Source of the DNA: Mycobacterium seoulense
GTDB lineage: Bacteria; Actinomycetota; Actinomycetes; Mycobacteriales; Mycobacteriaceae
Direction: 5' to 3'
DNA: 64,000 nt
Assembly: GCF_010731595.1 (NCBI RefSeq)
Contig: NZ_AP022582.1
Coordinates: forward strand, 4,774,001 to 4,838,000
The position numbers and the translations under genes are program-made. Positions 1 through 8,220 of the stretch are shown here, piece after piece. Within the stretch, counting starts at the first letter, position 1, and each line of letters begins with the position of its first letter. The notes beneath the pieces were generated by a model. That model was not told the origin of the DNA. It saw only the letters and a program-made list of their open reading frames with translations, and searched no databases.

Positions 1-1
1 C

Positions 2-85
2 GTGCGCTCCGTCACCATCAGCGCCTACCCGCAGCCAAATACCAGCCGTTTCCCGGAATGCTATCGGCCGACGGCGCCGCCGTGA
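2..85 (+). other. Possible C-terminal tail of a gene entering from the left; rest of 1-423 non-coding
   Basis: Frame 2 is open from the window edge and ends in TGA at 83-85, giving 27 residues that look like an ordinary protein tail. No start or family can be judged. From 86 to 423 I see no gene. That stretch holds the direct repeats at 116-142 and is probably the promoter region of the LuxR-type gene that follows. Confidence 0.25.
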
Positions 86-115
86 TCGGTGTGCGCCCAC
101 CCTGCCCGAGCGCCG

Positions 116-142
116 CGTTAGGGGATACCCCCGTTAGGGGAT
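116..142. repeat. Two 11-bp direct repeats upstream of the LuxR-type regulator
   Basis: CGTTAGGGGAT occurs exactly at 116-126 and again at 132-142, a 16-bp period. The pair lies about 280 bp upstream of the preferred start of the regulator at 424. Direct repeats on one face of the helix suit an activator site, but no binding protein is known. Confidence 0.5.
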
Positions 143-423
143 CACGGTGCCTACGGGGATTATGATGACCGGCACGTCGGGGGAGCGCTAGGGTAGGCAA
201 CGACCGCCGACGCCAGTCACCGGAATCGACACAGGGACGTGCACTATGGGCAAGTCGCTCGGGTTGGGGGCCGGGTCGCGAGCCTGGTGGCCGGACGCCG
301 ACGCCTCGCCGCGCGTTGGCCACCGGCCACCCGAGAACCGCCTGTTCGACACGGCCACGGGTGCCAGGGTGCGCACCGATCACCGATCGCCCGCCCGCGC
401 CACGCCCGGGTAGCCCCCCCAAC

Positions 424-2859
424 GTGGCCAGTCCGGACATTACGGCTTCCGCCGAGGTCCTCCCCCCCGACGCGCGTCGCATCATCAACGCGCTGGCGGA
501 CGGCGCGCAGACCCCGGTCAAGGTTCTGGTCAGCGGGGGAATCGGTACGGGAAAGACCACCGTCCTCGCCGCCGTTCGGGATGCCTTGCGCGGTGCCGGG
601 ATAACGGTGCTGACGCGGTCTCCGCGCGACGGGGACCGACCCGACGCGGCGGTTGTCATCGATGACGCGCAACTGTTGCCCGACGCCGAGCTGCTGGCGC
701 TCGTTGAGCGCATCGCTGATCCCGCGGCGACGATCGTGGTGGCCGCCGAACCTTGCGAGCAACACACCACGCTGCGGACGCTGGCCACGGCCCTCGAACG
801 GGAGCGGCCCCGCCTAGCGTTGGGTCCGCGGCCGGTCGCCGACCACTTCCTGGACAGCACGGCGGGGCTGCCGTTCTTGGTGCGGGCAGTGGCCGAGGCC
901 GCGCAGGACCCGATGCAGGCGGCCAAGTTCGCATTGATCGACCGGCTGCGCCGCCTCGACGAGCCGACGCTGGACACGCTGCTCATCACGTCGTTGAGCC
1001 ACGGTTTGGGCACCGCCGATGTCGCTGCGGCACTGGACATCCCGGCGACGCAAGCGCTGCTGCTTGTCGACCGCGCGCGCGCAAGCGGGCTAATCGAGCC
1101 ATCGCACAGCCCGGGCTTCCTCCAATCGGTGCACGACGCCGTTGCCCAGCTCGTCGGCAACGCGCATCACCACCAGGTCGAGGCCGCACTGTTGCGTTCC
1201 CAGCTCGCCATGTCCACGTTGTCATCAGACCTCGCGCTGCGTCTCGCCGAACACGGACTGCGAGACCCCGATCTGGCGAGCATCCTGCGCCGTGAGGCGA
1301 CGCGGGCTCGCGGCCGGTCGGGCCGAGCCGCCCGGCTGTACCGCGCGGCGGCCGACGCCGGCGCCGAAGGGTTGTCGTGCCGGCTGGCCGACGCGCTGGC
1401 CCTGACCGGAGACTGCGCAGGCGCGGCGGCCCTGGCCGACGACTTGCTCGGTTCGGCGGACCTTGCCGAACGTGCCGCCGCGGTGCGGGTTGCGGCCAGC
1501 GCCGCCGCCCACGACGGCAATGCGGGGCAGGCGGCGGAGTTGTTCGGCTGGCTGGGACCCTATCCGGACGCGGTGGTCAGCGCCGCCGGCGCGATCACAC
1601 TGGCCGCGACGGGAGACCTCACGGCGGCGCACGCGGCGCTGCAGGTCCCGGGACAGGGGCCGCCGACGGCCGCCGCACGCGCCGCGCGCGGCCTCGCCGA
1701 AGGCCTGCTGAGGAGTATGAAAGAGCCGTACCCGGTGGCGGTGGCGAAGCTCGGCCAGGCGATCGCCGTGGGCGGGTCGATGGGTGAAGTGATCCCCGAC
1801 AGCCCGGCCGCATTGGTCACGCTGGCCGCGTTGCACGGCGGCGATTCGGTGCGGGCGCGCAGCGTCATCGGTCGCGCTGCCGTCCGCGCCGACGGCGACG
1901 GGTTCTTCGGGCGTCGGCACCTGCTGCTGCTCGGCTGGACGAAGATGCGCGACGGCCAGCTCGCGTCGGCCGGCGCCGACGCCGACGCCGCCTGCTCGGG
2001 TGCGGCCACCGACCTGCATCGGCGCGACGCATTATGGGCGGCGACGCTGCGTACCGCGATCGCGCGTCGCAGCGGCGACACCGGCGCGCTGCACAAGCAT
2101 TGGTATGCGGCGATGGAGGTGCTCGCCGAGTACTCCATCGACTTGTTCACCCTGCTGCCCTTGGGTGAATTGTGGGTCGCCGCGGCAAGGATGCGCCAGG
2201 TGGCCCGGCTGCGCCACCACCTTGATCTGGCGTTCGGTTTGTTGGACTCGCTGGGCAACCCGGTCTTATGGTCGGTGCCACTGCACTGGGCGGGCGTGCA
2301 CGCCGGAATCTTGACCGGTTCACCCGAATCCGTTGCCCCGCACGGGCAGGCCCTCACCGCGGCGGCATCCCAGAGTGTCTTCGCCCAGGCGCTGGCGAGC
2401 ACCGGTCGCACCTGGCTGCGGGTGCTCGCCGGCGATGTCGACGCCGACGAGGTGACCATGGGCGCCCGCTCGCTGGCCCAATTCGGTTTGACCTGGGATG
2501 CGACGCGCCTTGCCGGTCAGGCCGCGCTGCAGACGCCGGATGGCCGGGTATCGGGGGACATGTTGCAGCTCGCCCGTGACCTCAAGCTGGTCGCGGCGGT
2601 GGAGGAAACACCCGACGACGAGCCCGGGTCTGACGCTCCGAAAACGACCCGACAGGCGCCGTCGGCCTCGCCGTTGTCCGCGCGCGAACGCGAAGTCGCC
2701 GAGCTGCTCCTCTTGGGCTTGCCGTACCGCGACATTGGCCGTCAGCTGTTCATCTCGGCCAAGACCGTCGAACACCATGTGGCGCGGATACGCCGCCGGC
2801 TCGGCGCCGGCTCGCGTTCCGAGATGTTGTCGATGCTGCGCGCAATATCGGCTCCGTAG
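424..2859 (+). CDS. LuxR-family ATPase-type transcriptional regulator (Rv0339c-like)
   Basis: This is a large regulator of about 811 residues with the layout of MalT/LAL-type proteins. A P-loop (GGIGTGKT, about residues 38-45) is followed by a Walker B-like VVIDDAQ strand. A long Ala/Leu-rich helical middle of TPR character follows, and a C-terminal LuxR helix-turn-helix (LSAREREVAELLLLG ... KTVEHHVARIRRRLG) fills the last 65 residues. The length and layout match H37Rv Rv0339c, from memory. I prefer the GTG at 424. An in-frame TTG at 316 would add 36 low-complexity Pro/Arg residues, and neither start has a clear ribosome site. The effector and target genes cannot be read from the sequence. 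Confidence 0.85.
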   Translation: MASPDITASAEVLPPDARRIINALADGAQTPVKVLVSGGIGTGKTTVLAAVRDALRGAGITVLTRSPRDGDRPDAAVVIDDAQLLPDAELLALVERIADPAATIVVAAEPCEQHTTLRTLATALERERPRLALGPRPVADHFLDSTAGLPFLVRAVAEAAQDPMQAAKFALIDRLRRLDEPTLDTLLITSLSHGLGTADVAAALDIPATQALLLVDRARASGLIEPSHSPGFLQSVHDAVAQLVGNAHHHQVEAALLRSQLAMSTLSSDLALRLAEHGLRDPDLASILRREATRARGRSGRAARLYRAAADAGAEGLSCRLADALALTGDCAGAAALADDLLGSADLAERAAAVRVAASAAAHDGNAGQAAELFGWLGPYPDAVVSAAGAITLAATGDLTAAHAALQVPGQGPPTAAARAARGLAEGLLRSMKEPYPVAVAKLGQAIAVGGSMGEVIPDSPAALVTLAALHGGDSVRARSVIGRAAVRADGDGFFGRRHLLLLGWTKMRDGQLASAGADADAACSGAATDLHRRDALWAATLRTAIARRSGDTGALHKHWYAAMEVLAEYSIDLFTLLPLGELWVAAARMRQVARLRHHLDLAFGLLDSLGNPVLWSVPLHWAGVHAGILTGSPESVAPHGQALTAAASQSVFAQALASTGRTWLRVLAGDVDADEVTMGARSLAQFGLTWDATRLAGQAALQTPDGRVSGDMLQLARDLKLVAAVEETPDDEPGSDAPKTTRQAPSASPLSAREREVAELLLLGLPYRDIGRQLFISAKTVEHHVARIRRRLGAGSRSEMLSMLRAISAP

Positions 2860-3013
2860 CATTCGTCGGGGCGGTTGATCCACAGGTAGGTGTCGGCGGG
2901 GACGATCCATCGCGCGACTGCACCAGCAGCTGAGACATCAGGTCAGGGGAATTAATGTCCCGTACTTCGAGCGCCAATCGTCGAAGCCAGGCTCGGTGAC
3001 GGCCGCTCGAATA

Positions 3014-3087
3014 TGGAGCCGATGACGGGAATCGAACCCGCGTATTCAGCTTGGGAAGCTGATGTTCTGCCATTGAACTACATCGGC
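3014..3087 (-). tRNA. tRNA-Gly (anticodon CCC)
   Basis: On the minus strand GCCGATG pairs with CATCGGC to form the acceptor stem, and the 3' CCA is encoded. The anticodon stem TCAGC/GCTGA closes a seven-base loop TTCCCAA, so the anticodon is CCC. The T arm has the usual GGTTCGATTCC. The length is 74 nt including CCA. It lies alone between the LuxR-type gene and the exported protein. Confidence 0.95.
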
Positions 3088-3264
3088 GGTATCGGCTTCG
3101 AAGGTTAGCATCCGGCGGCGGATCCGTCGGGGGGACAGGCCCCCACCGGCCGGGCCCCAGCTGGCGCCACCCAAGCCCGGCGGTGAAATGCCCACGCCGC
3201 GAAATGGGCCGCTCAGCCGCAAATTCCCAAAGCGATGTTTATTCTTTCGTGATCATGTCGTAAT

Positions 3265-3930
3265 GTGCCTTGGGTGGGTCGGCACCGGTTAGCCACGAAG
3301 CGGCGGAAATCGCCGCTGCTCCTGGCAGGGATGCTGGCCCCCGCGGCGGTGTTCTTCGCGGCGGCGGGAGATGTCTCCCCTTTCATACCCCGCCATGACG
3401 CCGCACCCGTTATTAGAGACAATCCAGCATGCTGCTTAGAAATCGTGGCGGCAAAGCCGATCGGGATTGTGCTCGCGTCGGACGTGTCCCGCGGCGAGGG
3501 CGCGGCTGAGCCCCTCGCCGCATCGAGGTATCACACAAGGTCGCGGTTCCTGCCCGCCGGGCTTACGCCCGAACAGGGCCTCCAGGTCAGAACCATCCTG
3601 GTCTCGCGCAGCATCAGCGCCAACTTCCCCCAGATCCACGAAATGGGGGGAGTGCGACCGGATCCGCTGCCGTGGCATCCCCTTGGCTTGGCCATCGACG
3701 TGATGATCCCCAACCCGCAGAGCGCCGACGGCATCGCCCTGGGCAACGAGATCGTCGCGTACGTGATGACGAACGCGAAACGCTTCGGGATCCAGGACGC
3801 GATCTGGCGCGGCGTCTACTACACGCCGGGCGGAGCGCAGCCGAGCCGGCTCGGCCACTATGACCACGTCCACGTCACGACCACCGGGGGCGGATACCCG
3901 ACGGGTCGGGAGATGTATCTCGCCGACTGA
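3265..3930 (+). CDS. Exported peptidase-like protein (Rv0320-like)
   Basis: The product has 221 residues. A basic N-terminus and a hydrophobic stretch (about residues 18-34) form a signal peptide or anchor. The C-terminal half carries HPLGLAID and later HYDHVHV. These resemble the His-x-x-Gly-x-Ala-x-Asp and His-x-His metal sites of LAS-type peptidoglycan peptidases (VanY/M15 group). A cell-wall peptidase or a wall-binding relative is therefore plausible but unproven. The length fits the conserved exported protein Rv0320 of H37Rv, which also precedes dcd. The start is a GTG and no strong ribosome site is visible. It is 34 bp from dcd in the same direction, so the two may share a transcript. 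Confidence 0.85.
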   Translation: MPWVGRHRLATKRRKSPLLLAGMLAPAAVFFAAAGDVSPFIPRHDAAPVIRDNPACCLEIVAAKPIGIVLASDVSRGEGAAEPLAASRYHTRSRFLPAGLTPEQGLQVRTILVSRSISANFPQIHEMGGVRPDPLPWHPLGLAIDVMIPNPQSADGIALGNEIVAYVMTNAKRFGIQDAIWRGVYYTPGGAQPSRLGHYDHVHVTTTGGGYPTGREMYLAD

Positions 3931-3964
3931 CCGCGCGACGGCGGGCAGCGGATAGGCTCGTCGC

Positions 3965-4537
3965 GTGCTGCTCTCCGATCGTGACCTCAGGGCCGAAATC
4001 ACCGCCGGCCGGCTGGGCATCGACCCCTACGACGACACCCTGGTGCAGCCGTCCAGCATCGACGTCCGCCTCGACTGCATGTTCCGGGTGTTCAACAACA
4101 CCCGCTACACCCACATCGACCCGGCCAAGCAGCAGGACGAGCTCACGACGCTGGTCGAACCCGTCGACGGGGAGCCCTTCGTCCTGCACCCGGGGGAGTT
4201 CGTGCTCGGCTCCACGCTGGAGCTGTTCACCCTGCCCGAGGACCTCGCGGGCCGGCTGGAAGGCAAGTCGTCGCTGGGCCGGCTGGGGCTGCTGACGCAC
4301 TCGACGGCCGGGTTCATCGATCCCGGCTTCAGCGGCCACATCACGCTGGAGCTGTCCAACGTCGCCAACCTGCCGATCACGCTGTGGCCCGGCATGAAGA
4401 TCGGCCAGCTGTGCATCCTGCGGCTGACCAGCCCGGCCGAACATCCTTACGGCAGTTCGCAAGTAGGTTCGAAGTACCAGGGCCAGCGCGGACCCACGCC
4501 GTCGCGCTCCTATCAGAACTTCATAAGGACTACATAG
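3965..4537 (+). CDS. dcd: dCTP deaminase, bifunctional deaminase/dUTPase type
   Basis: The 190-residue protein supplies dUMP for thymidylate synthesis. In mycobacteria this enzyme deaminates dCTP and also hydrolyses the resulting dUTP, so no free dUTP accumulates. The signature [11 protein letters not shown] (100-110) is followed by [20 protein letters not shown]. In that stretch Ala115, Asp119 and Glu129 occupy the positions studied in the M. tuberculosis enzyme, with Glu129 as the catalytic residue. The length is exactly that of Rv0321. The start is a GTG. In H37Rv the next gene is udgA, whereas here three paralogous membrane genes separate the two. Confidence 0.97.
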   Translation: MLLSDRDLRAEITAGRLGIDPYDDTLVQPSSIDVRLDCMFRVFNNTRYTHIDPAKQQDELTTLVEPVDGEPFVLHPGEFVLGSTLELFTLPEDLAGRLEGKSSLGRLGLLTHSTAGFIDPGFSGHITLELSNVANLPITLWPGMKIGQLCILRLTSPAEHPYGSSQVGSKYQGQRGPTPSRSYQNFIRTT

Positions 4538-4644
4538 GTTCTGCGGGGCTCTCCCGCCCCCGTTCTGCGCGATACTTAGTTAGCCATGGTTCTTTCCTCC
4601 GCCTGACCATGGTTCACCGCGCAATACCTTTGGAGGGGTTTGTC

Positions 4645-6738
4645 TTGGAAATCGTGCTCGGGGTGTCGATGGCACCGGCGTCGATCCAAATGGTCGTCCT
4701 CGAAGGCCAATACGCCGACGGCGCCACCGTCGAAGAGGAAGTGTTCGACGTCGCCGCCGCCGCCGAAGCGCCCACCGCGAGCGCACCCGACCAGGTGCTC
4801 GCCGCCATCCTGGGGACCCGCGAGGGCGCGGCCGACGCCGGACTCGAGGTGTCGTCCATCGGCGTGACGTGGACCGACCAGTTCGAAGCGGCGGCGTTGC
4901 GCGACGCACTGGCCGCGCACCGGGTCGAGCACGTGATGCTGGTGTCGGCCTTCCTCGCCGCGACCGCACTGGCCCAAAATGTCGGCGGAGCAATGGGTTA
5001 CGAGCGAACCGCCGTGATGTTCGTGGAGCCCGACACCGCGACGCTGGCGGTTGTCGAGACCTCCGACGGGTCCATCCCCGACATCTACAAACAACCGATC
5101 TACGCCGAGTCGTACGACCAGGCCGCCGCGCAACTCGGCGGCATGATCGCCGGGCTGCAGAAGCTGGAAGCGGCGCCGGACGGCGTGCTGGTGGTCGGCT
5201 CGGGCGTCGACGTCGCCCCGCTGAAACCGGCGCTGCAGACCGCGACCTCGCTGGCGGTCAGCGTGCCGGAGGAGCCGGAGACGGCGCTGGCCCGCGGCGC
5301 CGCCCTGGCGTCGGCCAACGCGCCGCTGTTCGCCTCGTCGACCGCCGCGCTGGCCTACGCCCAGGACCCGGGCACCGGTGCCGTCGACCAGCACTCGCTG
5401 CCCGAATACCTGTACGTGCCTTTCGGGCCGGAGGCCGGCGACGACGAGCTCGCCTACAGCGCGGTGCCCGACGAGGACGCCGATTCGCCGACCGTCGTCA
5501 TCGAAAAGCTCTTCATGCCGGACGAAAGCCAACCGCGGCGCAGGCCGGCCCTGCTGATCGGGAGCGGGCTGGCGGTCGCCGGCATCAGCGCGGTGCTGGC
5601 GCTCGAGATCGCGCTGGCGATCGGCATCCGCACGACCGGCACGATCGCCTTGCAGCCCACCCCGGGACAACACCTGATCGTCCCGACGCAGGAGCCGCCG
5701 GCGCCCGTCGAGGCGTCGGCCCCGGCGGCGAAGCTCAACGTGCCGGAGCCGGTGGCGGCGCCCAAGCCGATGACTCCGCAGTTCGCCGCGCCGCTGCCTG
5801 CGGCCCCTCCGCCCGCGGCGCCTCCCATCCCCGCGGCGCCGGTCCCGGCGGCTCCGGTGGTGCCGGTTCCCGTCGTGGTCCCGCCGATCGTGCCGGTGAT
5901 TTTGCCGCCGGTCCGCGTCCCGGTTCCCAACCCGATCGTGAGCCCGCCGGTCATCCAGGCTCCGCCGCGCGTGTCGCCCCCGCAGCCGGTGCTGCCCCAA
6001 CCGCCGGTCCACGTTCCCGAGCCGCCACAGACCGGTGGCACGGTCCCGCAGTCGCCACCCCACCAGACGCCTCCCGGGGGTACCGGCACCTCCACCGGAG
6101 GACATGTTCCGCCGCCCGGTTCGGGTACCGGCGGCTCGACTGGCGGGCATGTTCCGCCGCCCGGTTCGGGCACGGGCGGCTCCACCGGCGGCCACGAGCC
6201 CGCCCCCGGTTCGGGTCCTGGCGGCCTCGGCGGTGGGCATGTGTCACCTCCGGGTTCGGGCACCGGCGGCTCCAGTGGCGGGCACGAGCCGGCACCCGGT
6301 TCGGGCGCTGGCGGCCTCGGCGGCGGCCACGTGTCGACGCCGGGTTCGCCCCCGGGCTCGGGCCCCGGTGGCCTGGGTAGCGGCCACGTGTCGCCCCCGG
6401 GTGCGGGGCCGGGCGGATTGGGCGGCGGGCACCTTCCGTCTCCCGGTTCGGGCGGCGGCGCGCCCAGCGGTCCCGGTGGCCTGTTCGGCGGTGGCGGCCA
6501 TGGCGGCGGACCCGGTGGCCTGTTCGGCGGTGGCGGCTTCGGCGCCCCCGGTGGTGGCGGCGGGTTCGGCGGTGGCCACACCGGCGGCGGCCTGGGCGGC
6601 GGCGGCCTGGGTGGCGGCGGCCTGGGTGGCGGCGGTGGGTTCGGCGGTGGCCACAGCGGCGGCGGCCTGGGTGGCGGCGGCCTGGGTGGTGGCGGCGGCC
6701 ACAGCGGCGGCGGTGGCGGTGGCGGCGGGCACAAATAG
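4645..6738 (+). CDS. Membrane-anchored DUF7159-type protein, copy 1, with Gly-rich repeat tail
   Basis: This is the first of three tandem paralogues, 697 residues long. Residues 1-300 form a soluble domain opening with LGVSMAPASIQMVVLEGQ. It includes a GVTWTD motif near residue 75, a VLVVGSGVDVAPLKPAL loop and EEPETALARGAALASA. One hydrophobic helix lies at about 303-329. A Pro/Ala-rich stalk follows, then about seven 15-residue GH(V/E)xPPGSG-type repeats (DNA 6100-6450), and the protein ends in almost pure glycine. I chose the TTG at 4645 because GGAGG sits at 4632-4636 and the same first residues start both paralogues. The soluble part is probably cytoplasmic and the tail outside the membrane. 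The function is unknown. It is not a PE_PGRS protein, because the PE domain is absent. Confidence 0.85.
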   Translation: MEIVLGVSMAPASIQMVVLEGQYADGATVEEEVFDVAAAAEAPTASAPDQVLAAILGTREGAADAGLEVSSIGVTWTDQFEAAALRDALAAHRVEHVMLVSAFLAATALAQNVGGAMGYERTAVMFVEPDTATLAVVETSDGSIPDIYKQPIYAESYDQAAAQLGGMIAGLQKLEAAPDGVLVVGSGVDVAPLKPALQTATSLAVSVPEEPETALARGAALASANAPLFASSTAALAYAQDPGTGAVDQHSLPEYLYVPFGPEAGDDELAYSAVPDEDADSPTVVIEKLFMPDESQPRRRPALLIGSGLAVAGISAVLALEIALAIGIRTTGTIALQPTPGQHLIVPTQEPPAPVEASAPAAKLNVPEPVAAPKPMTPQFAAPLPAAPPPAAPPIPAAPVPAAPVVPVPVVVPPIVPVILPPVRVPVPNPIVSPPVIQAPPRVSPPQPVLPQPPVHVPEPPQTGGTVPQSPPHQTPPGGTGTSTGGHVPPPGSGTGGSTGGHVPPPGSGTGGSTGGHEPAPGSGPGGLGGGHVSPPGSGTGGSSGGHEPAPGSGAGGLGGGHVSTPGSPPGSGPGGLGSGHVSPPGAGPGGLGGGHLPSPGSGGGAPSGPGGLFGGGGHGGGPGGLFGGGGFGAPGGGGGFGGGHTGGGLGGGGLGGGGLGGGGGFGGGHSGGGLGGGGLGGGGGHSGGGGGGGGHK

Positions 6739-6936
6739 GCCCGCGGCGGACGAACCTCACTCAATGACACGTCACCCCGGGTAGGCCGTCGCAGCCCCGG
6801 ACGCCTGGCTTCGCGCGCTAGGGTGGCGAATTGGGTTGGGGCGCGGCCGGGATCGCCGCGAAGTCTCCGCCACTCCCGAAGTGACGGACGCCCGTGCGCA
6901 CGGCGCAGCAATCGATTTGGACGACTTGGAGGAGCA

Positions 6937-8067
6937 GTGGACGTCGTACTTGGCGTGTCCATGGCGCCTGAGACGGTCCGCATGGTGCTGGTCGAAGGCG
7001 AGGCCGCCGGCGGGGTGACCGTAGATCAGGACGGTTTTCACCTCACCGATCAGACGACCGCGGTCGCCGCGGCCGATCGCGTCGTCTCCGCGATTCTCGG
7101 CACCCGGGAGAGCGCGGCCCAGGGCGGCTATCAGCTGACATCAAGCGGAGTGACCTGGACCGATGCCGCCGAGGCGGCCGCGCTGCGAAAGGCGTTGGCG
7201 GAACGCAAGATCGAGAACGTCAAGCTGGTGTCGGCGGTCATGGCCGCAGCGGCGCTGGCGCAGGCGGCGGGCAGCGCGACCAATTGCGCGCGCACCGCAC
7301 TGCTGTTCGTCGAACCCGCCACCGCGACGCTGGCCGTCGTCGACACCGCGGACGGGTCGGTCGCCGACGTGCGCCGGCATCCGCTGCCCAGCAGCGACGA
7401 GGCGGCGCTGGCGAAGCTGGCCGCGATGGCCTCGGACGCCGAATCGATGCGGGCGCGCCCGGACGGACTGTTCCTCGTGGGTTCGGACGTCGACATCCCC
7501 TACCTCAAGCCGGCGCTCGAGGCGGCGACCTCGCTGTCGGTCACCACGCCCGAGGAGCCCGAGATGGCCCTGGCGCGGGGCGCCTCACTCGCGGCGGCCA
7601 ACGCGCGGCTGGGGGCGCCGTCGACGATCGCGATGCCCTACGCCGGGGACCCCTCGGCGGACCGGCGCGAGCTGGCCTACAGCGCCGAATCGGACAGCGG
7701 GAAGGCCCGGGCGACCGGGGCCGAACGCGAGGCCGCCGCCCACACGGACGAGCAGCGCAGCCGGAAAGCGGTGCTGGCCGTCGTCGCCGCCACCCTGGTG
7801 TTCGTCGGCGGTGTCGTCGCACTGGCCGTGGCGCTGGCCGTCGACATCCGGCCCCACGCGCACCAGCGCCCCGACATCACCCAAAACGTCGTCGCCCCGG
7901 GCAACCAGGCGCCCCCGCCGCCGTCGGTGATCCCGCCGCCCCCGGCGTCCGCCCCGCCGGCGCCCGCCCCGGCGTCCCCCCAACCGGGGCCCGCCCCCTC
8001 CCACGGCGAGCAATGGGACGACTGGCTGCACCGGCACCTGGGGGAACACGGCATCCCGGTCCCGTAG
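6937..8067 (+). CDS. Membrane-anchored DUF7159-type protein, copy 2, short Pro-rich tail
   Basis: The second paralogue has 376 residues. It opens with VDVVLGVSMAPETVRMVLVEG and keeps the GVTWTD, LFLVGSDVDIPYLKPAL and EEPEMALARGASLA blocks. A single membrane helix lies at about 279-302, and a Pro/Ala-rich tail of about 70 residues without the glycine repeats follows. The GTG at 6937 follows GGAGG (6928-6932), the same arrangement as copy 3. The soluble domain is about 20 residues shorter before the helix than in copies 1 and 3. It is 198 bp from copy 1 and 153 bp from copy 3, so each copy may have its own promoter. The function is unknown. Confidence 0.85.
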   Translation: MDVVLGVSMAPETVRMVLVEGEAAGGVTVDQDGFHLTDQTTAVAAADRVVSAILGTRESAAQGGYQLTSSGVTWTDAAEAAALRKALAERKIENVKLVSAVMAAAALAQAAGSATNCARTALLFVEPATATLAVVDTADGSVADVRRHPLPSSDEAALAKLAAMASDAESMRARPDGLFLVGSDVDIPYLKPALEAATSLSVTTPEEPEMALARGASLAAANARLGAPSTIAMPYAGDPSADRRELAYSAESDSGKARATGAEREAAAHTDEQRSRKAVLAVVAATLVFVGGVVALAVALAVDIRPHAHQRPDITQNVVAPGNQAPPPPSVIPPPPASAPPAPAPASPQPGPAPSHGEQWDDWLHRHLGEHGIPVP

Positions 8068-8220
8068 CCGCGCCCGTCCCCAACCGAAAGGCGCGACCGC
8101 GCGTAAAATCGGATCACTAGGGGAACATAGGGTGGGGACTCAGTGACCTCTGGCGTTTTCGCGGGGTGCGGCGGCCACGTCCTCATCATCAGGGCTAGCA
8201 AATCGAACCTTGGAGGAACA

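Noticed and set aside
4645..6738. PE_PGRS protein, because of the glycine-rich C-terminus
   Set aside because: There is no PE domain at the N-terminus. The protein has a membrane helix and a proline stalk, and the glycine repeats lack the GGAGG(A/N) triplet style of PGRS.
4576..6983. Long open frames on the minus strand opposite the first DUF7159-type gene, rich in Pro or Arg
   Set aside because: They are antisense to a Gly/Pro-rich gene in high-GC DNA. They have no family features, and similar shadows lie opposite dnaK, clpB, coxL and coxE.
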